DNA from: Entoloma clypeatum
Taxonomy: Eukaryota > Basidiomycota > Agaricomycetes > Agaricales > Entolomataceae
Direction: 5' to 3'
Assembly: GCA_963565915.1 (NCBI GenBank)
Contig: OY751491.1
Coordinates: 868,001 to 932,000 of the forward strand
DNA: 64,000 nt
Shown: in pieces, positions 30,360 to 41,609 of the stretch
How the letters are laid out: each line of letters opens with the position of its first letter
How positions within the stretch are numbered: position 1 is the first letter of the stretch
Notes under the pieces: generated by a model
Seen by the model: only the letters and a program-made list of their open reading frames with translations
The model's database searches: none
Told to the model about the DNA's origin: nothing
Program-made: the position numbers and the translations under genes

Positions 30360-30869
30360 GATTAATTATGGAGGCTGTTGAGGTTGGATTCTTCTTATAC
30401 AACTTTCCTTGACAACCCATCAGGGTTCTATTCAAGTTCCATCAGTAAGTCATGACAACTGGTTACCATACAACAGTGAAGCATTTGATTCTGATAATTG
30501 CCATAGGTACTCACAAAACTGATTCAATGAGTTGCTGATTTAATTTAATCATATCTCCATGGATTCTGATCTAAATCATATGATTCCTTTATATTCTGAA
30601 AGCCCTGAAGTAGGGCTTTCAATTATATACCAAAGGTTTAATTCAATTGGTATTCTTTGCAGAGTTATCTTGAAGGTATTCAAAAAGCAACAAACATTGA
30701 ATCAGTTTTGTGAGGCATATGTCCCCAAAACATGGATGCTTGCTCAATGCTATGACATCTGTTTTTCTGCTTCAAACAGCTGGCCCACCACAGCCTACAT
30801 GGTTATCGAGCTATTGAGCTCCTGGAGAATTGAATGCCCCACCCATGCTGACTAATACTAATAGCTCGA
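30360..30869. other. Unassigned AT-rich sequence
   Basis: AT-rich DNA upstream of the transposase start, probably the rest of the same DNA transposon. It contains the inverted motif AAAGCCCTGAAGTAGGGCTTT at about 30600-30620. No gene is recognised. Confidence 0.4.
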
Positions 30870-31099
30870 CCACTGGCCAGGAACACAAGAAGTTTCCAAC
30901 GAAGCTTGAAATGTAGCAAAGTAAGGGCCGAGTGCGGACTTTGTGTGTTCACAGTGCGGCGTGTCAAGTGGGGCCGTCTCGCGAGAACACGTTTTGGGGT
31001 GGAACTCGAATATATGGAAAGCGGTGCTAGAGTGGACTGGTCATATCGCTGTCGCTAGATAGGATTGACTGGGACAGTCAGGATTTAGTGTGGGGGAGA
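30870..31099 (+). mobile_element. Gypsy C 3'-end scrap with polypurine tract
   Basis: Non-coding sequence ending TTTAGTGTGGGGGAGATA, the C-family plus-strand primer, directly before the LTR at 31100. It implies that another C element once ended here. Confidence 0.5.
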
Positions 31100-32379
31100 T
31101 AATAAGGCCGCGATGCATCTAGGCCTAAAATCTGCGCGTTTTGCACCCTTTCACACTATCTCTAAGGGATATAGAGAGTCCTAGATGAGCTCCAATTCTG
31201 AGGACTTAGTGGCGACGTTAGAGAGAGAGACCAGCGACCCTGGCAATGTAGGACATAGCGCTGGTCACCACTATGGGCTTAGCTATGATACTCGAGAGCT
31301 ATGGGATCGTCTCGCGAGATAGAAAAGACTATCGAGTGCCTCTCACGACGAAGCATGAAACAAGGAGATGGGTTATATTGGAGTTATCGATGACACTAGC
31401 ACTGTCTACCATACATCGGGGCTTGACCGGAGACATTCTCGCGAGAGGTTTGGTCAACGTGCGCCGTGCTCCATGTCCAAATCGTCCATATCAGGAATAT
31501 CGAAATGACATCGGATGATACAGACCGAGATCGGGTTTGATACGTCGCGATCAACGTGACCTTATGGTGAACTTTGATAGAGATCGAATCTGATGGGTGG
31601 CTTACCGAGGCGACCCTTAATTGATGCAGTTGATACCTCACGGTAACTAGTCGGCATCGTCCCGGGTACATTGCAAAACCAAGTTATTGAAATAGTGGCC
31701 TCTCCAGTATGGCAGAGGTTCAGATATGGAAAAGGGGCGTACCTGTGGCATTGTCTACCACATGGGCGCATCGAAACGACTTTAGCGAAGGTCATTTGAC
31801 TGGATACCATTTATCGATACCACATGCAACCTTTTTCTATATTTATTGCTGCTCATGTATACAATCTCGTAGTTTCGTCGTAGATAGGTAGGTTAGATTG
31901 TGCCCCAGAATTGATAGCATTTGTCTTGTGCATCTGTCGTCGTTCGCGAGGATCATTGAAGCCTCGAGATCGTTTGGTTTGCATCAGAAGTCAGTCGCGA
32001 TTGTGTTTTGTGTGTTTGAGAACTTGTCAATCGTCAAATCATGTTATCTATCGGTTGTATTGGTCATTGTCGTGTTTGTATTCGGTCGAGATCGTATTCG
32101 CGAAGTCTTGTTGGTTCAGAAATCACAAACCTCGGTTCATTATCTATTGAGAACTATCTCTAAGTCTTGTTCGAGACTTATTGAGCCATCGCTAAGCGAG
32201 TTATTCAATTGTTGTTTGGAAGAGTCACATCCTGAGTGATCCCACTCATCACCCTGAACTATATCAATTGAGAAGTACGCATCGCGAGACTTGTTCGGTC
32301 TTCGTTGTTGTGTTTGGTGTTTGTGTGTGTGTTAGAGATATCGCTCACGCTCATCCCCAGCCTCACTTCCTTCGTTTCA
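31100..32379 (+). repeat. Gypsy C LTR (1280 bp)
   Basis: Starts TAATAAGGCCGCGATG (TGATAGGGCC in C1) and ends TTCGTTTCA. Uniquely it has a polypurine tract on its left and a primer site on its right. The palindrome TCTCGCGAGA is at 31437-31446. Confidence 0.85.
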
Positions 32380-32381
32380 TC

Positions 32382-32398
32382 TGGAGCCCACCGCGAGG
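32382..32398 (+). promoter_or_regulatory. C2 primer-binding site
   Basis: TGGAGCCCACCGCGAGG, identical to C1 and at the same two-base distance from the LTR. A tRNA primer is likely, not identified. Confidence 0.6.
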
Positions 32399-32602
32399 GG
32401 TGGTTCTAAAATAACAAATTTACTCAGTGTCAGCTCGATACAGTTCCTCTCAAAGAATTTAGTTATAGTTCTCACTTGAGAGATAATCCTGTCCTCTACA
32501 AGCAAACCCACTGTTGCATCTAGCAGCAAACACGTCAAAGCAAACTCGTGGAAGCCTCCAGTTTATGAAAGAGGTCTCGCGAGCGGTCATAACCCAAAGA
32601 CA

Positions 32603-34342
32603 ATGTCTCTAAAAGCGTCATCTTCAAAAGCAACAAATTCACAATCTATTGAAACGGCTCGCGAGCGTGTGACCCATAGTCTATTGAAAGCAGGAGCAGA
32701 ACTAGTAGGACCTCTTGAAGAGCCCATAAAGCATACTCGAAAGAGAACACTAGAAAACCTTGAATCAGAAAGGCTACTAGCATTGCGAGAGCATTCAGTA
32801 TCCATTGTGCAACCAATAGAAACTCAAAATCAAAATCTTAACAGTCAATTGTCGACATATACAATGGCTACAAATACACAGAATGTTGCAGCAACTGCAC
32901 CAAGGAATGGTTCGAGAATGCCACGTTGAAGTGAATGAGGAGCCCCGAGATTTGATAAAGAAAAGGCCTCCGAGCTTTTAAGATTTATTGATGAAGTCGA
33001 AATCTGCTTTGACCACGCAGGTATAACCGATATCGTGGAAAAGAAAAAGTTAATCGGAGGCTATGCAGATAGTGTCTCGGAAGAAGAATGGACAACCCTC
33101 GATTCCTATGCTACAGGAACATGGGAGGAGTATAAGAAAGAGTTAATAAACAACTACCCAGTGGTAGCGAGCAGACGCAACGGTACCTTGGCCAGATTAT
33201 TGAGTATCTGCAAGGAGCACAGTCGTCTTGGATTAGGCAATCTAGATGAAATTATGTCCCTGAAACATAGTTTCAAAGCCGAAGCTAAGAAACTGACTGG
33301 TGCGAATGGTTGTATCTCCAATTGTGAGCTCGTGGGGAGGTTCTTGAGTTGTTTAAATGACGACTTCGCAGAAGCGGTCAAGTTGAGATTGTCCATGATG
33401 GACACTGCGGCCACAGCAAATAATGCCGCGGTAGCAGCGGTAAGACATCAGGATAATCTCGTAGACTTGAGTGACATGATAGAAATTGTTGAGGAAATGG
33501 CGAGGCACCATAACGGTTTCACCGCTTCCAATAATTATATGTCGCAAGCCGCTCCCTCCAATGTCGCAATTCCTATGTCCAATCCATCATCGGTGGTAAA
33601 GATTGAGCAAATGCTTGAGTCTGTGGCGCAGAGTCAGGCATTGTTGACCGATAGGGTTGAAGGCTTTGAGAAATCTACGCAAGGAATTATGAAAACACTT
33701 CAAGCGATGCAGGCAGGCCCTCAGCAACAGTACAAACAGGAACCGCGAGCGGCACCCAGTGGTGGGGTGCCTCCGGGATGTTGTCACTATTGCTACAAGC
33801 TGCACCATTTCCTTCGAGAGTGTACCGAACTTCAGACGCATCTAGCACAAGGAAAAATCAAAGCCAGCCCACAAGGGATCCGTTTGCCAGACAGAGGCTA
33901 CATTCCTCGTGAGCCTAGTAATATTAGTCAGAAGGATTGGGTAGAGCAATTGTCGGCCAATAAGCAATTGTATCAAGGATATTTCGAAGACAAGCAAGCT
34001 CCTGGCGTACTTAACCTTGTGCAAATACAGAACAATTCAGACTACTCTCTGTTTACGAATAAGCCTCGCGATCAGCGAGACGAGAATCTGCGGTTGATGC
34101 AAGAAGGGATGGCCAAGCGCGACCAACAGATTGTGGCATTGAACAATCTCTTAGCGCAACAACAGGCCGGTACGGCAATCCCACCATTAAACCCGGTTCA
34201 GCAGCCATTTAATAATTTCAATATGTATACGCAACCATACGGTACTGCTCCGGCGGTTCCCGTACACTATACCCCAGTTCAGAATTCTTTTATGTCTGGA
34301 ATATCAAACCCAGTTCCCCAGAATGTGGCACTGCAGAATTGA
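32603..34342 (+). pseudogene. gag: C2 gag
   Basis: Starts MSLKASSSKATNSQS. Two TGA stops at about 32927-32938 (each one base from CGA) interrupt the join MPR-SE-GAPRFDKEKA. A 435-codon frame (33035-34342) then carries the capsid-like region (WEEYKKELINNYPVVASRRNG), a CX2CX4HX4C zinc knuckle (CHYCYKLHHFLREC at about 33782), and a Gln-rich tail. It ends at a TGA, with about 55 more homologous codons after it (to LGF*, about 34519). Gag packages the element RNA. Confidence 0.85.
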
Positions 34343-34524
34343 GTCGCGATGCCAGGAATGATGCCAGTCCAGCAACAGTTACCCATCAATGAGCCTGAGG
34401 GTACTTCGGGAAAGCCTGATATGCAGGAAGCATTCCTTGCGATGACTAAAGTGATGCAGGACATCAGTCAATTCGTAGTCACCCGATCGGGGAACGCCAA
34501 GAAGGAATTGGGTTTTTAGAACGT

Positions 34525-35703
34525 TTGAGGAAGGCGAAGCAGATTCCAGCAAGGTCTTGGGTTGAAAAGAATCGTGCCAAATTGCCGGAGAAACGGACTG
34601 AAAACCGAGACCCAGATAGTGAAACAGAAAATGAAATAGAAAAAGATATTGAAGAAGTCGAGGAAGTAGATAGCAATGATGATGAGGCAGAACCTGAGTT
34701 AATGCCGAAGCCATCAGCCAAGACAAAGTCTGTCACCCAAAAAGATAGTGACCGAGCGTTTACCCGCGAAGAAGTCACTAGACCAGCAGTTGATTTGCCG
34801 TTTTGTGATGTACCAGAAGTCGCTTTCGTTCCCCTTGGTAAAAATAAAAGACCCGACCGCGAGACCATCCCCGACATTGATCGAAAGGGACCGGCGTTTT
34901 GCAGAAAGGCACCTATTGAAGAACAATTGAAGGGTGTTGCGGTCTCGGCAGTGCTCGAGACTCCGATCACGATTGCATTGGGTGATTTATTGAGGGCAGA
35001 TAAAGTAGTACAAGAGGAATTGCGAAAGCTATTGACTAGGAAGAGAGTACCTGCGAACGTTTGAGCGTTGAACCTGCTAGATTCAATGGACGACAGCCAG
35101 TTGTCATATTGGAAAAAGTTTGCCCAAACAAACGAACTAGAAGATATAGTTAAAGTAGATGAATTGCCAGTGGCGTCATTCATGATCATGGAACAGACTG
35201 TAAACAACCTACCTGTCGGTTCGGTGGTTGTCTCGGACCCCGTCTTACAGTATCTCGAGAGTTTGCCACCTGGGACAGCACCTAAACCAGTATATGTCGC
35301 ACAGGAATCACAGAGTCTCCGGACAGTAAGTGCCGTGGTGAATGGAATGATGGAAGAACAGTGTATTCTTGATGGAGGCTCCCAGATCGTCTCAATGTCG
35401 AAGGCTGCAGCCGTCGCAATGAGGCTTTCGTGGGATCCAGACATATGCATCCATATGCAAAGTGCCAATAAGCAAATTGAAAAGTTGCTGGGACTATCAC
35501 GAAACGTGCCGTTCCGTTTTGATCACATTGTAGTCTATCTGCAGGTCCATATTATAAATGAGCCAGCCTATAGAGTGCTTTTGGGGCGACCTTTTGACGT
35601 GGTAACTTGTAGTAGTTATCAAAATGATAGAGATGGAGGACAACTCCTGACCATCAAGTGTCCAAATACTAGTCAGAAGATCACGATCACGATGTCGGAA
35701 TGA
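34525..35703 (+). pseudogene. pol: C2 pol N-terminus: linker and protease-like domain
   Basis: Two frames parted by a TGA at 35062-35064. The first (179 codons) is acidic, then holds APIEEQLKGVAVSAVLETPI and ITIALGDLLRADKVVQEEL, a block I associate, from memory, with the fungal DUF4100-type region. The second (211 codons) contains EQCILDGGSQIVSM, a plausible aspartic-protease active site (Asp-Gly-Gly-Ser), and the later hydrophobic block AYRVLLGRPFDVV typical of that fold. It probably cuts the polyprotein. Confidence 0.75.
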
Positions 35704-35839
35704 GGAAAGGATCCTGATCTATTGAAGAGGAAACGGCCCACCACTGAAGCAGATGGTACGGGTTTTCAATCTTTGATGAACTGGTTGGCCACCAGGGAGA
35801 GATAATTATAAACATTGATTCTAGCGATATCGAGAGACC

Positions 35840-36940
35840 ATATATAGTGGCTTACGGCATTGCGGAAAATGGAAAATTTACGAGAGACGAAATTAGAGAC
35901 CTGTATCTCGAAGCGTCGCGAGATAGTGTCGCAGACGAGAATGCACAGGCCCTTTTAGGGGCATATTGGGACGGAAAATCGAGGGAACATCCAGAATGGC
36001 TTCACGATGACGAACGAGAAATATTAGACCAATATCATGGTGGGATTGTACAAGTGCTAGCAGGCAAAAAATATAAACCCATTGACAAAAAGGTGCAACC
36101 AGTATTGGGAGAGTTGTCCGAGACATTTTGCATAGTTCGCGAGATAAAAGGGGACCCCCTTGCTGAGTTACCAAAGTTGAACCCAAAACCACCGGGGTTT
36201 GCGCCCAAGGGTCGCTACACCCAGGAAAGGATGGAGCACATGGACAGTATACACGACCATGATTTTCTCTGGAAAGAAGAAATGAAACTAGTACATCATT
36301 TATTGAGTGAACAGAATCAAGCATTTGCATGGGATGATTCGGAGCGTGGTAGCTTTCGCGAGGATTTCTTTCCTCCGGTACAGATACCTGTGGTACCGCA
36401 CACTCCGTGGGTACTAAGAAATATTCCTATTCCACCTGGGATACATGATGAAGTGTGTAAGATAATAAAGGACGAAGATGGCCGCAGGCGTGTACGAACC
36501 GTTGAATTCCTCATACAGATCCCGGTGGTTCTGTGTATTGAAAAAGGATGGCAAGAGTCTCCGTATTGTCCACAGTTTAGAACTGTTGAACCAAGTCACT
36601 ATAGCACATTCGGGCCTTCCACCAGCAACGGACGAATTAGCCAACCATTTTGCGGGACATGCTTGTGGTGGAATGTTCGATCTCTATGTGGGATATGACG
36701 AGCGAAAGTTAGCAGTCCAGTCTCACGACTTGACTACATCTCAGATGCCATTCGGTGCTCAAAGATTGGTTACTTTACCAATGGGTTGGACAAATTCGGT
36801 ACCGATCTTTCACGATGATGTTACATATATATTGCAGGACAAAATACAGATGTTACTATTCCCTACATTGACGATGTGGCAGTTCATGGCCCATCTACGC
36901 GATACGAGTTGCCTGATGGCAGATACGAAACTATAGAAGA
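35840..36940 (+). pseudogene. pol: C2 reverse transcriptase
   Basis: Homology runs through three frames. First comes an N-terminal extension (AYGIAENGKFTRDEIRDLY to WVLRNIPIPPG). After a shift near 36475 follow SSYRSRWFCVLKKDGKSLRI, motif A FDLYVGYDERKL and motif B LPMGWTNSVPIF. After another shift near 36865 comes the catalytic YIDD (PYIDDVAVHGP). Motif order and spacing are those of a Ty3/Gypsy RT with an unusual N-terminal extension. Not functional. Confidence 0.85.
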
Positions 36941-38076
36941 AAATCCAGGCATTAGGCGATTTGTATGGGAACATGTACAGAATGTGAATAGAGTGTTACA
37001 GAGAATGCGGTATAGTGGAGGAACGTTCTCTGGGTATAAGTCGCTAGTATGCACGAGCGACATAGTGGTAGTTGGCCACTGTTGCACGTACGAAGGACGG
37101 AGACCCGAGACAGATAGGTTTGGAGTTAGAAGCCGCTGGGGACCTTGCAAAGATATACATGATGTGCAGTCGTTCCTTGGAACGGCTGGCACTTGTCAAA
37201 ACTTTATTAGAGACTTCGCGAAGAAGGCGGAACCTCTAGTCAAGTTGACGCGAAGTCGTGAACTCTTTGTCTGGGGATCTGAACAGGAGAAGGCCATGCA
37301 AGACATAAAGGATGCTTTAGCTGCGTCCCCCGCGATCAAGCCAATAGATTATCATGGTGGAGGTGCGGTGGTCCTTTGCGTAGACAGCTCGTGGCGGGCG
37401 GTTGGCTTCTATATCTGTCAAGAGGATGAGGGTGATTCTAAGAAGAGGACGTACGTGAAGTTTGCATCGATAACACTAAACGAGCGTGAGGCGAGATATT
37501 TGCAACCAAAGCGAGAATTGTATGGTTTATTTTGTGCATTGAAGGAAGCGAAGTTTTGGCTCTTGGGCTGTTATAGAGACCGATGCGAAGTATATCAAGG
37601 GGATGCTCAATAATCCTGGTCTTGGACCAAACGCTGCTATAAACCGGTGGATTGATTACATTTTGATGTTCTACTTCACACTAAGGCATGTGCCAGGCAA
37701 GACCTTTGCACCCGATGGTCTATCGAGGCGAGAAGCGCAACCGGGGGATGAAACATACCATATCAAGGAGGACTGGGTGGATGAACCAGACGGACCGCCA
37801 CGGTACGAGTATCCCGATAAGGAAAATGGTATCCCTAATGTGGAAAAGAATGACCCATTAGAGTTCGATGAGTTTAAAACAAAGATAGACACACGCGGTG
37901 GTTATCTTTGGGCTACGTCGGTTAAAGACTTCCAGGGAGAGCTTGCTGACACTCGCGAGAGATCGAATATTGAACGATTATATCTTGAGCGAGTGTGTAA
38001 GGCCGGGCCGCTCTCGCAATTCGTGGGGGAACCGGCGTTGCCCGACGACTCTTTGAAATGGGATGAATCAATGTGA
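36876..38076 (+). pseudogene. pol: C2 RT thumb and RNase H
   Basis: The 245-codon frame to 37613 covers the connection (DVQSFLGTAGTCQNFI) and RNase H (VVLCVDSSWRAVGFYICQ, NEREARYLQPKRELYGL). After a shift it continues from about 37603 with the RNase H end (RHVPGKTFAPDGLSRR) and an acidic linker toward integrase. A TGA at 38074-38076 ends it, one base from CGA. Confidence 0.82.
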
Positions 38077-38103
38077 GAACCTTATGATGAAGATCATCGC
38101 ACA

Positions 38104-39651
38104 ATGACTGTGAAGTTGCAGGATGACCGCATTCCTGACATCAAGATTTGGCTCGAGGATCCTTTTGTGAGACCAAACGGCCTGAATGACCGACAGTATA
38201 AACAGTTTGTGCAGCGGGTGAGACAATTCTTTGTCGCTGATGATGGCCGGCTCTATAGAAGAGGTAGCGAGGGAAAGCACAAACTAGTGGTCAAAAAGGG
38301 GCATCGCATGTACATGATGAGGGTGTCCCATGATAGCCTTGCACACCACGGCTTCTATGCAACAAAAGAGCTTATTGCGCAAAGATTCTGGTGGCCGGAA
38401 TATGAACGTGATGTTCGCCTATATGTCCAGACTTGTCATATATGTCAGCTGAGACAGAAGACATTGGTTCACATTCCTCCTACGGTAACCCATACACCGG
38501 GTCTGTTTCAGGTCCTACATGCTGATACGCTACACATGATGCCAGTGTTGAACGGTTGTAAATACATTGTTCATGGCCGCTGTGCACTATCGACATGCTA
38601 AGGCAAGAAACGGGTAGGACTGTTGGGCATTGGCTCTTTGAAGACATACTATGTAGGTGGGGCGGTATGGTCATGATTGTGACTGATAACGCGGGGCCAT
38701 TCAAGGAAGCTTTGGCCTGGATAGAACAGAAGTATGGAATTAAGGGGATTATGTTATAATTCTAGAGCAAATGGATGGATTGAGAGGCCGCATTGGGACA
38801 TTTGTCAGGCTTTGTTTAAGGCCACAGGCGGTGATATCGGCAAGTGGTTCTGGTTCTTCCACCATATGATGTGGGCAGATAGGATCACGATTCAGAAGGG
38901 TTTGGGATGCTCGCCATATTTTGTGTGTACAGGGGCGCATCCCATCCTTCCCCTAGATATTGTCAAGGCGACATGGATAGTGAAACTTCCAGATGGGCCG
39001 CTGTCAACGGCGGACCTGATCAGATTTAGGGCTTGTGCGCTTGCAAAGCACCAAGTGCAGGTTGATGAGATGCGTAAGCAGGTTACGCATGCCAAGATGA
39101 TGGCAGTACTTCGTTATGAGCAAGAGCACCGGCATAAGATCAGAGATTATGACTTTAGAGAGAGAGATCTAGTTTTAGTACACAATACAGCGGTTGAAAA
39201 TAGTCTCGACAAGAAAATGAAGCCCAGGTACTTCGGTCCTATGGTGGTCATCACGAGGAATAAAGGTGGATCATACATCGTTGCAGAACTGGATGGGTCG
39301 GTATGGCATGAGAAGGTTGCAGCATTCAGACTCGTTCCCTACCATGCGAGACGTGCCATTGCAGTCCCTAAAGGGGTGTTAGACTTCATTGATATTACAA
39401 AAGCGACATTGGAAGGATTGAAAAATTCGACCGGGGCTGCTAAGGACAGCGGTGAGGACCTGTGGTTCGACGGAACGAGGCTGGACTTAGATAAGAATGA
39501 CAGGTTTGAGGATATGCCACCGTGGATGACGCGGGGGCAGTCTCGGACGAGGATTCCAGCTCGGATGAGGAATGACCGGGCTCGCGGGACTTACATTGAA
39601 GGAAATCACCACTGGTGTAATCTCGCGAGGCCTAGGGCCGTGTTGGAATGA
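38104..39651 (+). pseudogene. pol: C2 integrase
   Basis: The zinc-binding domain reads HDSLAHHGFYATKELI then CHICQLR. The core has Asp in HADTLHM, Asp in IVTDNAGPF and Glu in GWIERPHWDI; it is broken by a frameshift near 38598 and stops at about 38758. The 305-codon frame to 39651 holds the rest of the core and a C-terminal module (RERDLVLVHNTAVEN, KPRYFGPMVVI), with no chromodomain. The tail is charged and ends with RPRAVLE. Confidence 0.85.
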
Positions 39652-39789
39652 CTTAGCGATCATATTGAACGCCTATGTGCCAGCAGAGGAAGACCTGTAT
39701 TACGGACTATCCATAAAAACCTCTAGAAGGGGACCTGTGGCTTTTTCTGCGGCAGGAAAGGTGAAGGGCAGTCTACTCATACTGCTCCT

Positions 39790-40191
39790 TGTTATGCTTA
39801 ACAAACCGTTCCAAGGTTCGGGCAGAGTATGCAGGAAAGTGGAAAGGCGAAGAGCAAAGTGATTGCTAAATCTAAGGAATCTACTACAGTACAAGAGGTT
39901 TATATAGGTACTGACTATAGGCGGTAGCAGATGAGTCAGTACTGCGGAAGGCAGTGCGCATGAGTAAGGCGACTGCGGAAGGCTATGTACAGTGAGTAAG
40001 CTGACTGCGGAAAGCAAGTCAGCATGGGAGCGAAGTATACTAAAGGGGATGACGAAGTCATGTAATGAGTCAGACTGGGAATTGAAGGTTGCGAAAGTAG
40101 ACGTTAGACATAGTGAGTTCGTAAGAGGGCGCCAAGTCGGGCCGATAAGTAAAAGATATGACGTGGTCCTCATACCGTAGAGTCCGTAACA
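39790..40191 (-). repeat. Solo LTR of Gypsy A
   Basis: 402 bp, full length from TGTTACGGACTC to GCATAACA on the minus strand. No A-family interior adjoins it. The 5-bp flanks differ, so it may have arisen by ectopic recombination. Confidence 0.9.
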
Positions 40192-40299
40192 AATGCTGAG
40201 CAACGTGCATCGTTGAAAATCACGCCGTCGATGCCCACTGGAAGTCCTAAAAATAGTTCTAAACCTATGTAGAGATACTTAGAAGCTAATAGTAAGTAT

Positions 40300-40875
40300 T
40301 TAAACAATTAGATACATGAGATATGTATGGTAGAAAGTCTGTACTGCAAAATGATACACAAAACACACTGTAAATCATAATAAACAATGCATCATGAGTT
40401 CCCTCAAACACAAAAACCAGTATTTTTTTGCTTCCTCCTTTCCACAACCACTTTAAACTATCTGTAATATATATTTGCTATTGAATTATTGTATGTGAAC
40501 CTATTGAGACCCTTCAAATAAAATTAAAGGACTTCATAAGGTGAATATGAGCAAAGATAGGTCGAAAATTTCACCAAAAAACTTTATTTCAGAATTGGAT
40601 TCTCCTCATTCAGGGCACCTCCCAGCACATTTGTTTTTCAAATTTGGTTCATTCATCAGGGAGATATAACACTTTTACTGAAATATGTACATTTGATTAT
40701 TCCTATCTGATCTGGACTTCTAAAATCTATATAAGATATTTCAGAAGGTGAATACATATCCCATGTATAGTTCTATTACCTCAAGCTATTATTAGACTAT
40801 GAGGAAGGGGCCGCGCGCACCTGCACAATGCATTCTGCACATTGTTTACTATTATTTGGTGGGAGCGCCGCATCG
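40300..40875 (-). repeat. Repeat F, copy 1 (unknown family)
   Basis: Non-coding, AT-rich. Its reverse complement aligns with 57940-58470, for example AGTAAAAGTGTTATATCTCCCT and GAGGAGAATCC, at perhaps 75-85% identity. No terminal repeats, poly(A) or gene were found. Confidence 0.7.
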
Positions 40876-41119
40876 CTATATCATAAATTCTGTGGCGAAA
40901 TTTCACAAAATAAATACATAGAAAGTGACATATGATGCTATAGTACTTAATTGATATTGTGCACAAACTGTGTTGCTCCTGTGTAAGACATGTAGGCAGA
41001 TGTGCAATGTTTTTTGTAAGTGTGTTTATATTTATTTGACACATTTGATGCACGCGTGATGCATGTCCAAATGAGGGCAGGCGCAGGCTCTTTGCCCTTG
41101 TTTGCTTTTCTGGGCCAAA
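40876..41119. other. Short unassigned spacer
   Basis: No gene is seen. It joins repeat F to the minisatellite. Confidence 0.4.
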
Positions 41120-41424
41120 CCCTTTGCCCAGTTCGCCATCTGACTCTGATGCCCAGCCCTCTCATGCCCAATGGCCCTCTCTCACGCCCAACGGTCTTGA
41201 CTCATGTCCAACAGCCCTCACTCATGCCCAAATGGCCCTTTCTTGTGCCCAACGGACCTCTCTCGTGCCAACAGCCCTCTTTCTTGCCCAACGGTGCCAA
41301 CTCATGCCCAACGGCTTCGACCCGCGCCCAACACCCACCACTTGAGCCCAACGGCCCCAAGTGGTGCCCAACGGCTTCGACTCACACCTAACACCCTCCA
41401 TTCATGCCCAACGGCTTCGACCCG
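41120..41424 (+). repeat. Minisatellite, about 20-bp unit
   Basis: Units such as CATGCCCAACGGCCCTCTCT. Same family as 19090-19530. Open frames here are artefacts of the repeat. Confidence 0.8.
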
Positions 41425-41545
41425 TGCCCAACATTGAAGCCAGGTCCTTTCTGCAAGATGTCAGACTAGTTGTCGCATCTGCTTATCCACTACTCTGCTC
41501 TGACTCATCCGGCATTTTCCAACATTGAGAAACACACTACGTGAC
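41425..41545 (+). mobile_element. Gypsy D leader scrap
   Basis: Starts ATTGAAGCCAGGTCC and ends near CATTGAGAAACACACTACGTGAC. It matches the D leader at 56706-56808, the untranslated part just after an LTR. No other D sequence adjoins it. Confidence 0.65.
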
Positions 41546-41609
41546 AATGAATGAAATTGTCATAATAAATTGATTTCCCAAGTTCATCATACACACATCT
41601 AAATTATTC

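Larger units (their letters stand above)
31100..39651 (+). mobile_element. Gypsy C copy C2
   Basis: The most complete C element: LTR 31100-32379, primer site, gag, protease region, RT, RNase H and integrase. It has many frameshifts and stops, several being CGA to TGA. No 3' LTR is seen; the sequence after 39651 runs into unrelated DNA and a Gypsy A solo LTR. Confidence 0.88.

Noticed and set aside
34479..35468. 329-codon minus-strand frame
   Set aside because: Ser/Thr-rich antisense shadow of the C2 pol N-terminus, with no conserved motif.
41120..41440. Regularly spaced repeat resembling a CRISPR array
   Set aside because: Units are contiguous and degenerate, with no unique spacers; the context is fungal.
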